Below, piece by piece: positions 36,177 through 45,592 of a DNA stretch of 49,452 nt. The position numbers and the translations under genes were made by a program. The first letter of the stretch is position 1, and each line of letters begins with the position of its first letter. The notes beneath the pieces were generated by a model, which searched no databases, was not told the DNA's origin, and worked only from the letters and a program-made list of their open reading frames with translations. The stretch is from Mycobacterium kyorinense (GTDB taxonomy: Bacteria > Actinomycetota > Actinomycetes > Mycobacteriales > Mycobacteriaceae): the NCBI RefSeq assembly GCF_001672775.1, contig NZ_LZKJ01000064.1, positions 1 through 49,452 of the forward strand, in the 5' to 3' direction.

Positions 36177-36193
36177 CCCGCCGCCGCGAGCGA

Positions 36194-36215
36194 CTTTCAG
36201 TGTGAATACAGGGCG
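36194..36215. repeat. Copy of the GTGTGAA intergenic repeat between convergent genes
   Basis: This 22-bp stretch, built on ttcagtgtgaa and ending gggcg, matches 9224-9245 at 21 of 22 positions. A partial reverse complement (attcact) follows near 36242, giving an imperfect hairpin between the thiolase and the esterase, probably a terminator. Confidence 0.7.
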
Positions 36216-36278
36216 ATGCTCATCGGCGTGTCGTCGCCGAGGATTCACTCTCAACGCGAGGGCGTTCCGAAAACGCGG

Positions 36279-37184
36279 CTACGCCGTCAGCAGCGGCGCC
36301 ATCCAGGTCAGCTCGGCGGGTAATTGCGCGCTCCAGAACGATGCATCGTGCCCACCTGGCGAGAAGCCGCCTGCGGGTGGATTGGGCAATTGCGCGACGA
36401 ACTGCTTGGTAGCGGCGTAGAACGGATCGCTGTTGCCGCAGTCCACCCGGATCGGGATCGACGCCAGCGCGGGCATCCCGAACACCGAATTGGCCGACCA
36501 GTCGTCGGCGCCGTCGAAGGCTCCCGGCGCCGCGGCCCCGGGCGAGAGCCACAGTGCCGGGCTCACCGCGCAAATCGCCGCGGTACGCGCTGGCCCGAGC
36601 CGGCCCCCGAGCAGCAGCGCGCCGTAGCCTCCCATCGACCAGCCGAGGAACGCCACGCGTGAGGTGTCCAGCCCCTGCTTGTCGAGCATCGGGATGAGTT
36701 CGTTCAACACCATGGCGCCCGAGTCTTCGCCGGAAGCTCTTTTGTGCCAATAGCTTCCGCCGCCGTCGACGGCGACCACCGCAAACGGCGGTAGGCCGGC
36801 GTCGACGGCTTGAGCCAGGCCTTGCTCGACCCCGCCGGCCATCACCGTGGCGGCATCACTGCCCTTGCCGTGCAGCGCGATCACCGGTCGCAGCGCCTTG
36901 GTCTGGCCAGGCGGACGCGCGATCGCCCAGTTGGTCGTCGCTCCGCCGCGCGCTGCTGACACGAATGAACCGGTCGTCATCGTCGGGGCGGCGACCGGCG
37001 CGGGTGCCGGTTCCAGCGGTGGCGGAACCAACGGAACGCCGCCGGTCGTCGGCGCCGGTGCGGCTACTGACGGCCGAGCCGGAAACAGCGTCCCCAACGT
37101 GTAGGCGCCGACGGCGCCGGCGACCGCGTTGGCCCCAAGGCGCAGCACGGCACGACGGGACAAGTCCGGCATGCCGGACATCAT
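36279..37184 (-). CDS. Secreted esterase with twin-arginine signal (Rv0774c-like)
   Basis: A 301-residue alpha/beta hydrolase. The N-terminus has a Tat-type signal (LSRRAVLRLGANAVAGAVG) with a likely cleavage after SVAA near residue 42, then a Pro-rich linker. Nucleophile Ser is in FLGWSMGGYGALLL, as in mycolyltransferase/esterase-D type enzymes; GGHDASFW carries the His. The M. tuberculosis counterpart is a secreted lipid esterase. ATG 37184 and 37181 are both possible starts (MMSGMPDLSRR). It is divergent from the TetR gene. Confidence 0.92.
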   Translation of the reverse strand: MMSGMPDLSRRAVLRLGANAVAGAVGAYTLGTLFPARPSVAAPAPTTGGVPLVPPPLEPAPAPVAAPTMTTGSFVSAARGGATTNWAIARPPGQTKALRPVIALHGKGSDAATVMAGGVEQGLAQAVDAGLPPFAVVAVDGGGSYWHKRASGEDSGAMVLNELIPMLDKQGLDTSRVAFLGWSMGGYGALLLGGRLGPARTAAICAVSPALWLSPGAAAPGAFDGADDWSANSVFGMPALASIPIRVDCGNSDPFYAATKQFVAQLPNPPAGGFSPGGHDASFWSAQLPAELTWMAPLLTA

Positions 37185-37242
37185 AAAGTGCGCCGCTCCT
37201 GGTCGCCGGCGCGATGTCAACCGAGCGGTCGTTTGTCCGAAA

Positions 37243-37271
37243 GGGCAATACTGCCCCTAACTGCCTGGCAG
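37243..37271. promoter_or_regulatory. Two short palindromes between esterase and TetR genes
   Basis: gggca-atac-tgccc (37243-37256) and ctgcc-t-ggcag (37261-37271) lie side by side just before the TetR start and 58 bp from the esterase start. Both share a GCC/GGC core. They are candidate autoregulatory operators. Confidence 0.5.
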
Positions 37272-37272
37272 C

Positions 37273-37902
37273 ATGTCATGCGTGACGGCAGCGGTCACTC
37301 CCAAGGGAGAACGTCGACGGTACGCGCTGATCAGCGCGGCCGCCGAGCTGCTGTGCGAAGGCGGCTTCGAAGCGGTGCGGCACCGGGCTGTCGCGCAGCG
37401 GGCGGGCCTGCCACTGGCGTCGACCACCTACTACTTCTCCTGCCTCGACGACCTGATCGCCAGCGCGGTCTCGCACGTCGGGATGTTGGAGGTGGCTCAG
37501 TTGCGGGCCCGGGTGGCCAGTCTGTCCCGGCGTCGCCGCGGCCCGGAGACCACCGCCGACGTCCTCGTCGATCTGCTCGTCGGCGACGACACCGGCCCGC
37601 GGCTGATCGAGCAGCTGATCTCGCGCTACGAGCGCTACATCGCCTGCGCCCGGCTACCGGCGCTGCGGGATATCCAGCGCCGAAACCTGCGTCAACGCGT
37701 CGACGCCGTCGCCGATGCCATCGAGCGGTCGGGACGTTTGGTGCGACTCGAGCTGGTGTCGGCGTTGATTTACGCGGTCGACGGCGCTGTGGTCTCCGCC
37801 CTGGTCGACGACCAGCAGGACCCGCGGGCTGCCGCCAGGGCGACCGTGATGGACGTCATCGATGTGCTGGCGCCGTTCGAACTTCGGCCCGTGCAGATCT
37901 GA
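37273..37902 (+). CDS. TetR-family regulator (Rv0775-like)
   Basis: A 209-residue TetR protein: Arg-rich N-terminus, then HTH VRHRAVAQRAGLPLASTTYYFSCLDDLIASAV, and a helical C-terminal domain (LVSALIYAVDGAVVSALVDD). The HTH is close to that of mycobacterial repressors of the Rv0775 type. ATG 37273 or GTG 37282 could be the start; the palindrome ctgcc-t-ggcag touches the first. It is divergent from the esterase and followed 16 nt later by a permease gene, so it likely controls one or both. Confidence 0.92.
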   Translation: MSCVTAAVTPKGERRRYALISAAAELLCEGGFEAVRHRAVAQRAGLPLASTTYYFSCLDDLIASAVSHVGMLEVAQLRARVASLSRRRRGPETTADVLVDLLVGDDTGPRLIEQLISRYERYIACARLPALRDIQRRNLRQRVDAVADAIERSGRLVRLELVSALIYAVDGAVVSALVDDQQDPRAAARATVMDVIDVLAPFELRPVQI

Positions 37903-37918
37903 TCCTGCACCGGCTTCG

Positions 37919-39367
37919 GTGGTCGGCGGGTTTCCGGAAGGCACCACGGACGTCCCTGCGGCCTTCGGGCGGCAACCTCACCTGCGTCGTGTGATAGGAC
38001 CGCCGCAGCTGCTGTTCTTCATTCTGGGCGACATTTTGGGCGCCGGCGTGTACGCGTTGATCGGCGATGTGGCAGCCGAAGTCGGTGGCGCAGCGTGGGT
38101 TCCGTTTCTGCTGGCATTCGTGATCGCAGCCGTGACCGCCTTGAGCTATCTGGAGTTGGTCACCAAATATCCCCAGGCGGCGGGTGCGGCGCTGTATGCG
38201 CAGAAGGCGTTCGGCAATCAGTTCGTGACGTTTCTGGTCGCCTTCGTCGTGATGTGCGCGGGAATCACGTCCGCATCGATGGCAGCGCGGTTTTTCGCGG
38301 CCAACTTCGTTGTCGCATTCCACATCCGTTGGGGTGTGGTGGGCGTTGTTTTGGTCGCATTGCTGTTCATCGCGGCGTTGGCCGCGGTGAACCTGCGCGG
38401 CGTGGGAGAAAGCGTCAAGCTCAATGTCGTATTGGCCAGCATCGAAATCACCGGGCTGGTTCTGGTGATTCTCGTCGGCCTGTGGGCATTCGGTTCGGGC
38501 GAGCATGTCGACTTCGCGCGAGTGGTCGCGTTCGACACCGGCACCGACAAGAACGTATTTCTGGCCGTCACTACGGCCACCTCGTTGGCGTTTTTCGCGA
38601 TGACGGGGTTCGAGGACTCGGTCAACATGGCCGAAGAAATCAAGAATCCGGTCCGGACTTTCCCGAAGGTCCTGTTGTCCGCGCTGAGCATCGCGGGCGT
38701 GGTCTACGTCGTCGTGGCGATCATCTCCGTGGCGTTGGTGCCGGTCGGGGAGCTGAAAGTCAGCGATACCCCGCTGATCGACGTCGTAGGTATCGGAGCG
38801 CCGGGACTGCCCATCAAAACCATCCTGCCGTTCATCTCGATGATCGCGGTGTCCAACACCGCGCTGATCAGCATGCTCATGGCCAGCAGGTTGATCTACG
38901 GGATGTCGCGTCAGCAGGTGCTACCGCCGGTGCTGGGTGTCGTGAGCCCGAACAAACGGGTGCCGTGGGTGGCAATCCTGTTCACCACTGCGGTCGCCTT
39001 CGCGCTGATCCTCTATGTCGCCGCGGTCGCCAACACCGACGCGATCGAGGTGCTCGGCGGCACCACGTCGCTGCTATTGCTGGCGGTGTTCGCGACAGTC
39101 AATGTCGCGGCGCTGGTGTTGCGCCGCGATGTCCGCCGAACCCGCCGCCACTTCAAAACGCCGACCGCGTTGCCCGTCATCGGATTTGCGGCCTGCCTGT
39201 ATCTGGTGACACCGCTATCGGGGCGCCCGGGGCAGCAGTACATGTTGGCCGCGGTCTTGATCGCGAGCGGCGTCGTGTTGGCACTGCTCACTGTCGTCGT
39301 CAAACGCCGGCTCGGTTTTCGCGGTGGTGTCACCGACCAGCCGCACCTGGCCGACGCCTCGGAGTAA
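37919..39367 (+). CDS. APC-superfamily amino acid/polyamine permease
   Basis: A 482-residue membrane protein with about 12 hydrophobic helices. The first reads LLFFILGDILGAGVYALIGDVA, carrying the conserved G-(A)-G-V unwound helix of APC transporters. GFEDSVNMAEEIKNPVRTFP is the typical loop after helix 6. Substrate is probably an amino acid or amine; it cannot be narrowed further. The start is uncertain: GTG 37919 (VVGGFPEGTTDVP) is chosen because earlier frame overlaps the TetR gene. I do not recall this gene in M. tuberculosis. Its 3' end overlaps the convergent DUF429 gene by 38 nt. Confidence 0.9.
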   Translation: MVGGFPEGTTDVPAAFGRQPHLRRVIGPPQLLFFILGDILGAGVYALIGDVAAEVGGAAWVPFLLAFVIAAVTALSYLELVTKYPQAAGAALYAQKAFGNQFVTFLVAFVVMCAGITSASMAARFFAANFVVAFHIRWGVVGVVLVALLFIAALAAVNLRGVGESVKLNVVLASIEITGLVLVILVGLWAFGSGEHVDFARVVAFDTGTDKNVFLAVTTATSLAFFAMTGFEDSVNMAEEIKNPVRTFPKVLLSALSIAGVVYVVVAIISVALVPVGELKVSDTPLIDVVGIGAPGLPIKTILPFISMIAVSNTALISMLMASRLIYGMSRQQVLPPVLGVVSPNKRVPWVAILFTTAVAFALILYVAAVANTDAIEVLGGTTSLLLLAVFATVNVAALVLRRDVRRTRRHFKTPTALPVIGFAACLYLVTPLSGRPGQQYMLAAVLIASGVVLALLTVVVKRRLGFRGGVTDQPHLADASE

Positions 39368-40205
39368 TCGATAGCGCACGAAGCGCCGCTAGCTCGAGTT
39401 GCGCTTCCTCAAGGAGCGCGGTGACGCGCGCGAGCCGCTGTTCCATGGCGTCGGGGTCAGGCGCGGCCTCCGGCGCGACGAGCTCGGGCGGAAGCGATGG
39501 CGTGACGATGTAACCCGTCGTGAAGTCGCCATAGATCGTCATGTCCTCAGGACGCTGATACCAATACAGCGCGAGGTAGGCACACATAACGGCGTCGACG
39601 GGATCTTCGGCCCCATCTAGCTGTACCGGTCGAGTTGCCGCGGACACCCTGTTGCGCAGCTCGACCCAGGCCACGTGATGGTTGACGCGCAGTCGCGGCG
39701 TCGCCTCGTCGAGCCCCTCGATCTGCGTCATCAGCTGCAGCAATCCGCGCTGGCGACCGTCGAAGGCGCCGCGCTTGTACTTCAGCGTGCGGTCCAGGCC
39801 GAAAAGCACCACGGTCGCCGGATGCGGGTACACCTCGATGGCGCGTCGGCTCGCCTGGCTGCGCGGGTCCATATCCAGGGCGAGCACGTCGGCGAGCCTG
39901 GCTCCGCGGGAACCTCGGGCAAACTCGGGTCTGCCGGTATACGCCGGGCGGGCGCCAGCTTCGAACTTCTGGAAATCGCTGTTCAGTGCTCTCTCACACG
40001 GGCGGTGTCCGGTCGGGTTCTTCACGATGAGCGGCGCGTCGATGGCGACCAGGCATTTTTCGCGGACATAGGGCGCCAGTGCGCTTTCGATGCTGGCGTC
40101 GTCGTGCGCCGCCCCGACATGCAGCAGCCGACCGTCGGCGTCGACGACCGCAATCCCGCTCTGGTTGATTTCTCCCCAGGCAAGGTCGACACCGACGAAG
40201 TACAT
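39330..40205 (-). CDS. DUF429-family protein (Rv0776c-like)
   Basis: A 291-residue protein starting MYFVGVDLAWGEINQSGIAVVD, the RNase-H-like start of DUF429 proteins (GVDLAWG), followed by VAIDAPLIVKNPTGHRPCER, EVYPHPATVVLFGLDR and DAVMCAYLALYWYQRPED. These pieces resemble a retroviral-integrase/RNase-H fold with acidic residues, but no activity is established. ATG 40205 is preferred to longer frames that cross the purB promoter. It is divergent from purB with only 40 bp between them. Confidence 0.88.
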   Translation of the reverse strand: MYFVGVDLAWGEINQSGIAVVDADGRLLHVGAAHDDASIESALAPYVREKCLVAIDAPLIVKNPTGHRPCERALNSDFQKFEAGARPAYTGRPEFARGSRGARLADVLALDMDPRSQASRRAIEVYPHPATVVLFGLDRTLKYKRGAFDGRQRGLLQLMTQIEGLDEATPRLRVNHHVAWVELRNRVSAATRPVQLDGAEDPVDAVMCAYLALYWYQRPEDMTIYGDFTTGYIVTPSLPPELVAPEAAPDPDAMEQRLARVTALLEEAQLELAALRALSITPRRRPGAAGR

Positions 40206-40245
40206 CCGCTCAGCTTGCCGCATCTCAACCGTAAGCTGTGACGTT

Positions 40246-41658
40246 GTGAACATCCCGAATGTGCTGGCCGCCCGATATGCCAGCGCCGAGATGGTGTCGA
40301 TCTGGTCGCCGGAGGCCAAGGTTGTCGCCGAGCGAAGGCTGTGGCTGGCGGTGCTGCAAGCCCAGGCGGAGCTGGGCGTGCCGGTTCCCGAACAGGCGCT
40401 CGCCGACTACGAGCGGGTGCTCGAGGACGTCGATTTGGCCTCCATCGCGGCCCGCGAGCGAGTGACCCGCCACGATGTCAAAGCCCGCATCGAGGAGTTC
40501 AACGCGCTGGCCGGCCACGAACATGTGCACAAGGGCATGACCAGCCGTGACCTGACCGAGAACGTCGAGCAGCTGCAGATTCGCCGGTCGATGGAGCTGG
40601 TGTTTTCCCACGGCGTGGCGGTGGTGGCGCGGCTGGCCGAGCGCGCGGTGGCGTACCGCGACCTGGTGATGGCTGGACGGAGCCACAATGTCGCCGCTCA
40701 GGCGACCACATTAGGCAAGCGGTTCGCCTCCGCAGCCCAAGAGACACTGCTGGCGCTGACCAGGCTGCGTGAGTTGATTGACCGTTATCCGCTGCGCGGT
40801 ATCAAGGGTCCGATGGGTACCGCCCAGGACATGCTCGATCTGCTCGGCGACCGGGCGAAACTGGCGGAGCTCGAACAGCGCATCGCCGAATATCTGGGCT
40901 TCGCAACGGTATTGAGCAGCGTCGGTCAGGTGTACCCGCGGTCGTTGGACCACGAAGTGGTCTCGGCACTGGTGCAACTCGGCGCGGGACCGTCGTCGCT
41001 GGCGCACACCATCCGGCTGATGGCCGGGCACGAGCTGGTCACTGAGGGCTTCGCGCCGGGTCAGGTTGGCTCCTCGGCGATGCCGCACAAGATGAACACC
41101 CGAAGCTGTGAGCGGGTCAATGGTCTGCAGGTGGTGCTGCGCGGCTACGCCTCGATGGCCGCCGAACTGGCCGGCGCGCAGTGGAACGAGGGCGACGTGT
41201 TCTGCTCGGTGGTGCGCCGAGTGGCGTTGCCGGACAGCTTTTTCGCCGTCGACGGGCAGATCGAGACAATGCTGACCGTGCTCGACGAGTTCGGCGCCTA
41301 CCCGGCGGTGATCGGCCGTGAGCTGGACCGCTATCTGCCGTTTTTGGCGACGACCAAGGTACTGATCGCGGCCGTGCGCGCCGGGATGGGGCGGGAAGCC
41401 GCGCACGAGGTGATCCGCGAGCACGCGGTGGCGGCCGCGCTGGCGATGCGCGACGGCGCCGATCCTGATCTTCTCGCCCGGTTGGCGGCAGACCCGCGGT
41501 TGCCGCTGGACCGCCGCGCTATCGACGCCGCGCTGGCCGACAAACAGGCGTTCACCGGCGCCGCCGGCGATCAGGTCGACACGGTGGTCGCAGCGGTGGA
41601 AGCCCTGGTTGCGCGCTACCCGGAGGCGGCCAAATACACGCCGGGCGCGATCCTGTGA
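40246..41658 (+). CDS. purB: Adenylosuccinate lyase PurB
   Basis: A 470-residue lyase that releases fumarate in two steps of purine synthesis. The fumarase/aspartase signature [10 protein letters not shown] is present, with [17 protein letters not shown] and [19 protein letters not shown]. The start is GTG 40246 ([16 protein letters not shown]), matching the known mycobacterial N-terminus; the frame open to 40090 is antisense to the DUF429 gene. Its stop overlaps the cyp126 start (GTGA), so a P450 is translated from the same message. Confidence 0.98.
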   Translation: MNIPNVLAARYASAEMVSIWSPEAKVVAERRLWLAVLQAQAELGVPVPEQALADYERVLEDVDLASIAARERVTRHDVKARIEEFNALAGHEHVHKGMTSRDLTENVEQLQIRRSMELVFSHGVAVVARLAERAVAYRDLVMAGRSHNVAAQATTLGKRFASAAQETLLALTRLRELIDRYPLRGIKGPMGTAQDMLDLLGDRAKLAELEQRIAEYLGFATVLSSVGQVYPRSLDHEVVSALVQLGAGPSSLAHTIRLMAGHELVTEGFAPGQVGSSAMPHKMNTRSCERVNGLQVVLRGYASMAAELAGAQWNEGDVFCSVVRRVALPDSFFAVDGQIETMLTVLDEFGAYPAVIGRELDRYLPFLATTKVLIAAVRAGMGREAAHEVIREHAVAAALAMRDGADPDLLARLAADPRLPLDRRAIDAALADKQAFTGAAGDQVDTVVAAVEALVARYPEAAKYTPGAIL

Positions 41659-42905
41659 CGCGCGCCGGTGCCCTGGCGGGAATCGACTTCACCGATCTGG
41701 ATAATTTCGCGAACGGATTTCCGCACGAAATGTTCGCGGTCCACCGCCGAGAAGCGCCGGTGTACTGGCATGAGCCCACCGAACATACCCCCGACGGTGA
41801 AGGCTTTTGGTCAGTGGCGACCTACCCGGAAACGCTTGAGGTGCTGAAAGATCCGGAGACGTACTCATCCGTCACCGGCGGTGACCGCCCCTTCGGCGGC
41901 ACGCTGTTGCAGGACCTGGCGATCGCGGGCCAAGTGCTCAACATGATGGACGACCCACGTCACTCGCAGATCCGGCGACTTGTCAGCTCCGGCCTGACGC
42001 CCCGGATGATCCGCCGCGTCGAGGACGATCTGCGCGGCCGGGCGCGCCGGCTGCTGGACGCCGTGGTGCCGGGAGAGCCGTTCGACTTCGTGGTTGACGT
42101 CGCGGCCGAACTGCCCATGCAGATGATTTGCATCCTGCTGGGAGTGCCTGAGTCCGACCGGCATTGGCTCTTCGAGGCGATCGAGCCGCAGTTCGACTTC
42201 GGCGGTGCCCGCAAGGCTTCCCTTTCGCAGCTCTCGGTCGAAGAGGCCGGGTCGCGGATGTACACCTATGGCCAAGAGCTGATCGCTGCGAAGCGCGCCC
42301 AGCCCACCGACGACATGCTGTCGGTAGTGGCCAACGCAGAGCGCGACGATGCTGAAGGGGTGCCGGCTCTGTCGGACCTCGAAGTGTATTTGTTCTTCAG
42401 CCTGCTGTTCAGCGCCGGAGCGGAGACGACGCGCAACGCGGTTGCCGGCGGCCTGCTGGCGCTGGCCGATCACCCGAACCAATTGCAAGCGCTGCGTGCG
42501 GATCTGGGCATGCTGCCCACGGCGGTGGAGGAGATAATTCGGTGGACATCGCCGTCGCCATCCAAACGGCGCACCGCCACCCGCGACGTCACACTCGGGG
42601 GGCAGCCGATCTCGGCCGGGCAGAAGGTCCAGATCTGGGAAGGTTCGGCTAACCGGGACGCCAGCGTATTCGACCGCGCCGATGAATTCGACGTCACGCG
42701 TAAACCTAATCCGCACTTAGGCTTCGGTCAGGGCGTGCACTACTGCCTGGGGACTAACCTGGCCCGACTGGAATTGCGAGTGTTGTTCGAGGAGCTGCTG
42801 ACGCGCTTCGGCGGCGTGCAGCTCGTCGCACCTGTGGAATGGACTCGTAGCAACCGCCACACCGGCATCCGCCATCTGGTGGTGACGCTGCTCGGTGCGG
42901 GGTGA
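41655..42905 (+). CDS. cyp126: Cytochrome P450 CYP126
   Basis: A 416-residue P450: I-helix [17 protein letters not shown], ExxR in [18 protein letters not shown] and heme loop [18 protein letters not shown]. The position after purB and sequence match CYP126 (Rv0778), whose natural substrate is unknown. GTG 41655 overlaps the purB stop (GTGA), and the TGA of cyp126 overlaps the start of the transporter the same way. The tight purB-cyp126-transporter coupling may mean the P450 product is a transported molecule. Confidence 0.96.
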   Translation: MTRAGALAGIDFTDLDNFANGFPHEMFAVHRREAPVYWHEPTEHTPDGEGFWSVATYPETLEVLKDPETYSSVTGGDRPFGGTLLQDLAIAGQVLNMMDDPRHSQIRRLVSSGLTPRMIRRVEDDLRGRARRLLDAVVPGEPFDFVVDVAAELPMQMICILLGVPESDRHWLFEAIEPQFDFGGARKASLSQLSVEEAGSRMYTYGQELIAAKRAQPTDDMLSVVANAERDDAEGVPALSDLEVYLFFSLLFSAGAETTRNAVAGGLLALADHPNQLQALRADLGMLPTAVEEIIRWTSPSPSKRRTATRDVTLGGQPISAGQKVQIWEGSANRDASVFDRADEFDVTRKPNPHLGFGQGVHYCLGTNLARLELRVLFEELLTRFGGVQLVAPVEWTRSNRHTGIRHLVVTLLGAG

Positions 42906-43915
42906 AGATCCGACTCATTGCCATCACACTGACGCCGGACGTTTTCTCGGCGGTGATGGCGACTGGGATCCTGTCCATCGCCGCACACAACCACCACTAC
43001 CCGTGGCTCAGCGGGACACTGGGCATCCTCGCGTCGCTCGGCCTGCTGGCCCTCGTCGCGCTGGTGCTGATCGGCGTCGCGGCCAGGCGTCAGATCGTGC
43101 CGTGGGACCTGCGTGACCCCGATATCACCCTGCGATTGTTCACGTTCGTCGCAGGATGCGCGGTGTTGGACTCCCGGTTGGTGTCTCATCCAATTGTGGT
43201 GCGGGCCCTCGGCGCGATCGCATTGCTGTCGTGGCTGGTGTTGATCGTGCTCACCGCGAGGAATATGTCCGGACACGGGTGGCCAGCCCTGCGGGACCGA
43301 GTGCACGGCGCGTGGGAGCTGGCCAGCGTCGGCTCGTCCGGCTTGGCGATCGTTGCCGCCCAGGCGGCTCACCACACCGGCCACCGCTGGTGGTTGATGG
43401 TTGCCCTGCCGATCTGGGGAATAGCGATCGTCATCTACTGCGTGATGACCTGGTTGATGCTGTGGCGCGCCGTCGCCGAGCGCCAGGATCGCGACGGGTT
43501 CGAGCCCGACACCTGGATCCTGATGGGCGGGTTGGCGATCGCCACGCTGGCCGGTGACTACATCCATTCGCAGGCCCCGCATTGGCTGGCCGGCGGCGTC
43601 CGCACGGTCACGGTAGTGACCTGGGTGGCGGCCACGCTGTGGATACCGCCGCTGATCTATTTCGGTTTGCATCGCATCAGTCAGCGTCCTGAGGTCCTGC
43701 AATTCACCGGGGTGTGGTGGACGCTGGTGTTCCCACTAGGCATGTACTCGGCCGCCACTGACGCGATGGCAGGCGAGCTGCAGCAGCGATCCCTGCATAC
43801 GATTTCGCTGGTGTTCTTCTGGGACGCGTTGGCGGCGTGGGTAATTGTGGTCGCTGCCGGCCTGCTGCGAATTTGGCGTCGGGTCAGGCAGGGCGTCCAG
43901 GGTAGCGGATCCTGA
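42902..43915 (+). CDS. TDT/SLAC1-family membrane transporter
   Basis: A 337-residue membrane protein with about 10 helices: [21 protein letters not shown] at the start, [30 protein letters not shown] and [20 protein letters not shown] near the end. This is the pattern of tellurite-resistance/dicarboxylate (TDT) and SLAC1 anion channel proteins. GTG 42902 overlaps the cyp126 stop (GTGA). Substrate is unknown: organic anions or sulfite are typical. Its end overlaps the convergent membrane-protein gene by 32 nt. Confidence 0.88.
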   Translation: MKIRLIAITLTPDVFSAVMATGILSIAAHNHHYPWLSGTLGILASLGLLALVALVLIGVAARRQIVPWDLRDPDITLRLFTFVAGCAVLDSRLVSHPIVVRALGAIALLSWLVLIVLTARNMSGHGWPALRDRVHGAWELASVGSSGLAIVAAQAAHHTGHRWWLMVALPIWGIAIVIYCVMTWLMLWRAVAERQDRDGFEPDTWILMGGLAIATLAGDYIHSQAPHWLAGGVRTVTVVTWVAATLWIPPLIYFGLHRISQRPEVLQFTGVWWTLVFPLGMYSAATDAMAGELQQRSLHTISLVFFWDALAAWVIVVAAGLLRIWRRVRQGVQGSGS

Positions 43916-44516
43916 CTCCCGCCGACCGCAGCTCAAGGGCGGCCAAGCCACGGATGGCAGCGGGATCCTCGCGGCGCCACGCGCCGACCGGGTCGGGGCT
44001 GACGGCGCTGAGTCGCCGCAGCGGTCGATTCGTCAATGCCCGCAACGCGAGTAGCTGTTCACCGGCCGGCGTGGCAGCTAATACGCTCACCGTCCATTTG
44101 CGGCGGAAGAAGCGCAACCGCAGCACCAGCCAGGGCATCGCCACAGCGAAAATCGGTGGTGCCGCAACCGCCAGCGCCAGGACGACGGCCAGCCAACTGG
44201 CGGTGGTGTCCAGATCGTGTCCGGCCCCGGCAATGTCCAGCGCCGCGTGGCTGGCCGCAGTGAGCGGTTTGCTGACGGCGTCTCCGATTAGCGGGACGCG
44301 GTCGGCGTTGTGGCCCGCAGACGACAGGTTGCCGGCGACGCCGTGTGCGCCGCCTTCGACCTGGCGACCCACTGCGGCGATCGTCGCCAACGCACTGTGC
44401 ACGGCAACGCCGACGGACACCCATACAACAGTCCACACAACGACGGCGGCATCGCTGAGCAACTGCGCCAGCAGTCGACCAGGAGTAGTGGCGTAAGGGA
44501 CGAACCGCGATTTCAT
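43884..44516 (-). CDS. Conserved membrane protein (Rv0779c-like)
   Basis: A 210-residue protein with two predicted transmembrane segments (about 20-45: LSDAAVVVWTVVWVSVGVAV; and about 108-133: LAVVLALAVAAPPIFAVAM) and a helical, Gly/Ala-rich loop between them. The cytoplasmic C-terminus is basic. Function is unknown. It corresponds to Rv0779c between cyp126 and purC. ATG 44516 begins MKSRFVPYATTPGR. It is divergent from purC across a repeat-filled spacer. Confidence 0.88.
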   Translation of the reverse strand: MKSRFVPYATTPGRLLAQLLSDAAVVVWTVVWVSVGVAVHSALATIAAVGRQVEGGAHGVAGNLSSAGHNADRVPLIGDAVSKPLTAASHAALDIAGAGHDLDTTASWLAVVLALAVAAPPIFAVAMPWLVLRLRFFRRKWTVSVLAATPAGEQLLALRALTNRPLRRLSAVSPDPVGAWRREDPAAIRGLAALELRSAGVRIRYPGRPA

Positions 44517-44565
44517 AGCCCTGATCCCAGCACAGCAGTCGTGCGCAGTTGTCCGATAATCGCGT

Positions 44566-44683
44566 GTCGACCCGCTGCGCCCGGCTCCGCCGCGCTTGCG
44601 ATCGCGGCTTGATCATGATGGCGACCCGTCCCCCGCAAGCGGGTGGTGCCCCCAGCGCCCGGCTCCGCCGCGCTTGCGATCGC
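44566..44683. repeat. Two copies of the dispersed GC-rich repeat upstream of purC
   Basis: Copy A (about 44566-44605) and copy B (44617-44683) end in the same gcgcttgcgatcgc and carry cggctccgccgcgc. They are the reverse complement of the tandem copies at 19098-19198, with a few base changes. Copy B also has a small hairpin (cccgc-aa-gcggg near 44632). They fill the 182-bp spacer of two divergent genes, ending about 15 bp before the purC start. Confidence 0.85.
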
Positions 44684-44698
44684 CATTAAGCTGACCCG

Positions 44699-45592
44699 AT
44701 GCGTCCCGCTCTGTCCGACTACCAACATCTGGCCAGCGGCAAGGTCCGCGAGCTCTACCGCGTCGACGACGAGCATCTGTTGTTCGTCGCAACTGACCGG
44801 ATTTCGGCGTTTGACTACGTTTTGGACAGCACGATTCCGGACAAGGGCCGCATCCTGACCGCGATGAGCGTGTTCTTCTTCGACTTCGTCGAGGCGCCCA
44901 ACCACCTGGCCGGACCGCCGGACGATCCACGGATTCCCGACGAGGTTCTTGGCCGCGCGCTGGTGGTGCGCAACTTGGAGATGCTGCCGGTGGAGTGTGT
45001 GGCCCGCGGTTACCTGACCGGCTCGGGTTTACTGGATTACCAGGCCAGCGGCACACTCTGCGGTATCCCGCTGCCACCGGGTCTGGTCGAGGCCAGCAAG
45101 TTTCCCACGCCGTTGTTCACTCCGGCGACCAAGGCCGAGTTGGGCCAGCATGACGAGAACATTTCGTTCGCGCGGGTGACCGAGATGGTGGGCGCGGTGC
45201 GGGCCAACCAACTGCGCGACCGTACGCTGCAGACCTATGTACAGGCCGCCGACCATGCCCTGAGAAAGGGAATCATCATCGCCGACACCAAATTCGAGTT
45301 CGGTATCGACAATCGAGGCGAGCTCGTACTGGCCGACGAGGTCTTCACTCCGGATTCGTCGCGCTACTGGCCGGCTGACGACTACCGCCCCGGGGTGGTG
45401 CAGAACAGTTTCGACAAGCAGTTCGTCCGCAACTGGCTCACCGGTCCCGAGTCCGGCTGGGACCGGGCGGGTTCGCAGCCACCCCCGCCGCTGCCGGACG
45501 ACATCATCGACGCCACCCGCGACCGCTACGTGGATGCCTACCAACGGATTTCCGGACTGCGGTTCGACGACTGGATCGGGCCCGGCGCGTGA
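44699..45592 (+). CDS. purC: SAICAR synthetase PurC
   Basis: A 297-residue phosphoribosylaminoimidazole-succinocarboxamide synthase: [22 protein letters not shown] at the start, [14 protein letters not shown], and DTKFEFGID, the conserved signature. It ligates aspartate to CAIR with ATP. ATG 44699 follows directly after repeat copy B. Its stop overlaps the ptrB start (GTGA). Confidence 0.98.
   Translation: MRPALSDYQHLASGKVRELYRVDDEHLLFVATDRISAFDYVLDSTIPDKGRILTAMSVFFFDFVEAPNHLAGPPDDPRIPDEVLGRALVVRNLEMLPVECVARGYLTGSGLLDYQASGTLCGIPLPPGLVEASKFPTPLFTPATKAELGQHDENISFARVTEMVGAVRANQLRDRTLQTYVQAADHALRKGIIIADTKFEFGIDNRGELVLADEVFTPDSSRYWPADDYRPGVVQNSFDKQFVRNWLTGPESGWDRAGSQPPPPLPDDIIDATRDRYVDAYQRISGLRFDDWIGPGA

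Noticed and set aside
39330..39367. 38-bp overlap of the permease and DUF429 genes as a sign of a frameshift
   Set aside because: Both frames stay open with family-like sequence until the overlap, and tail-to-tail overlaps of similar size occur elsewhere in the window (43884-43915).
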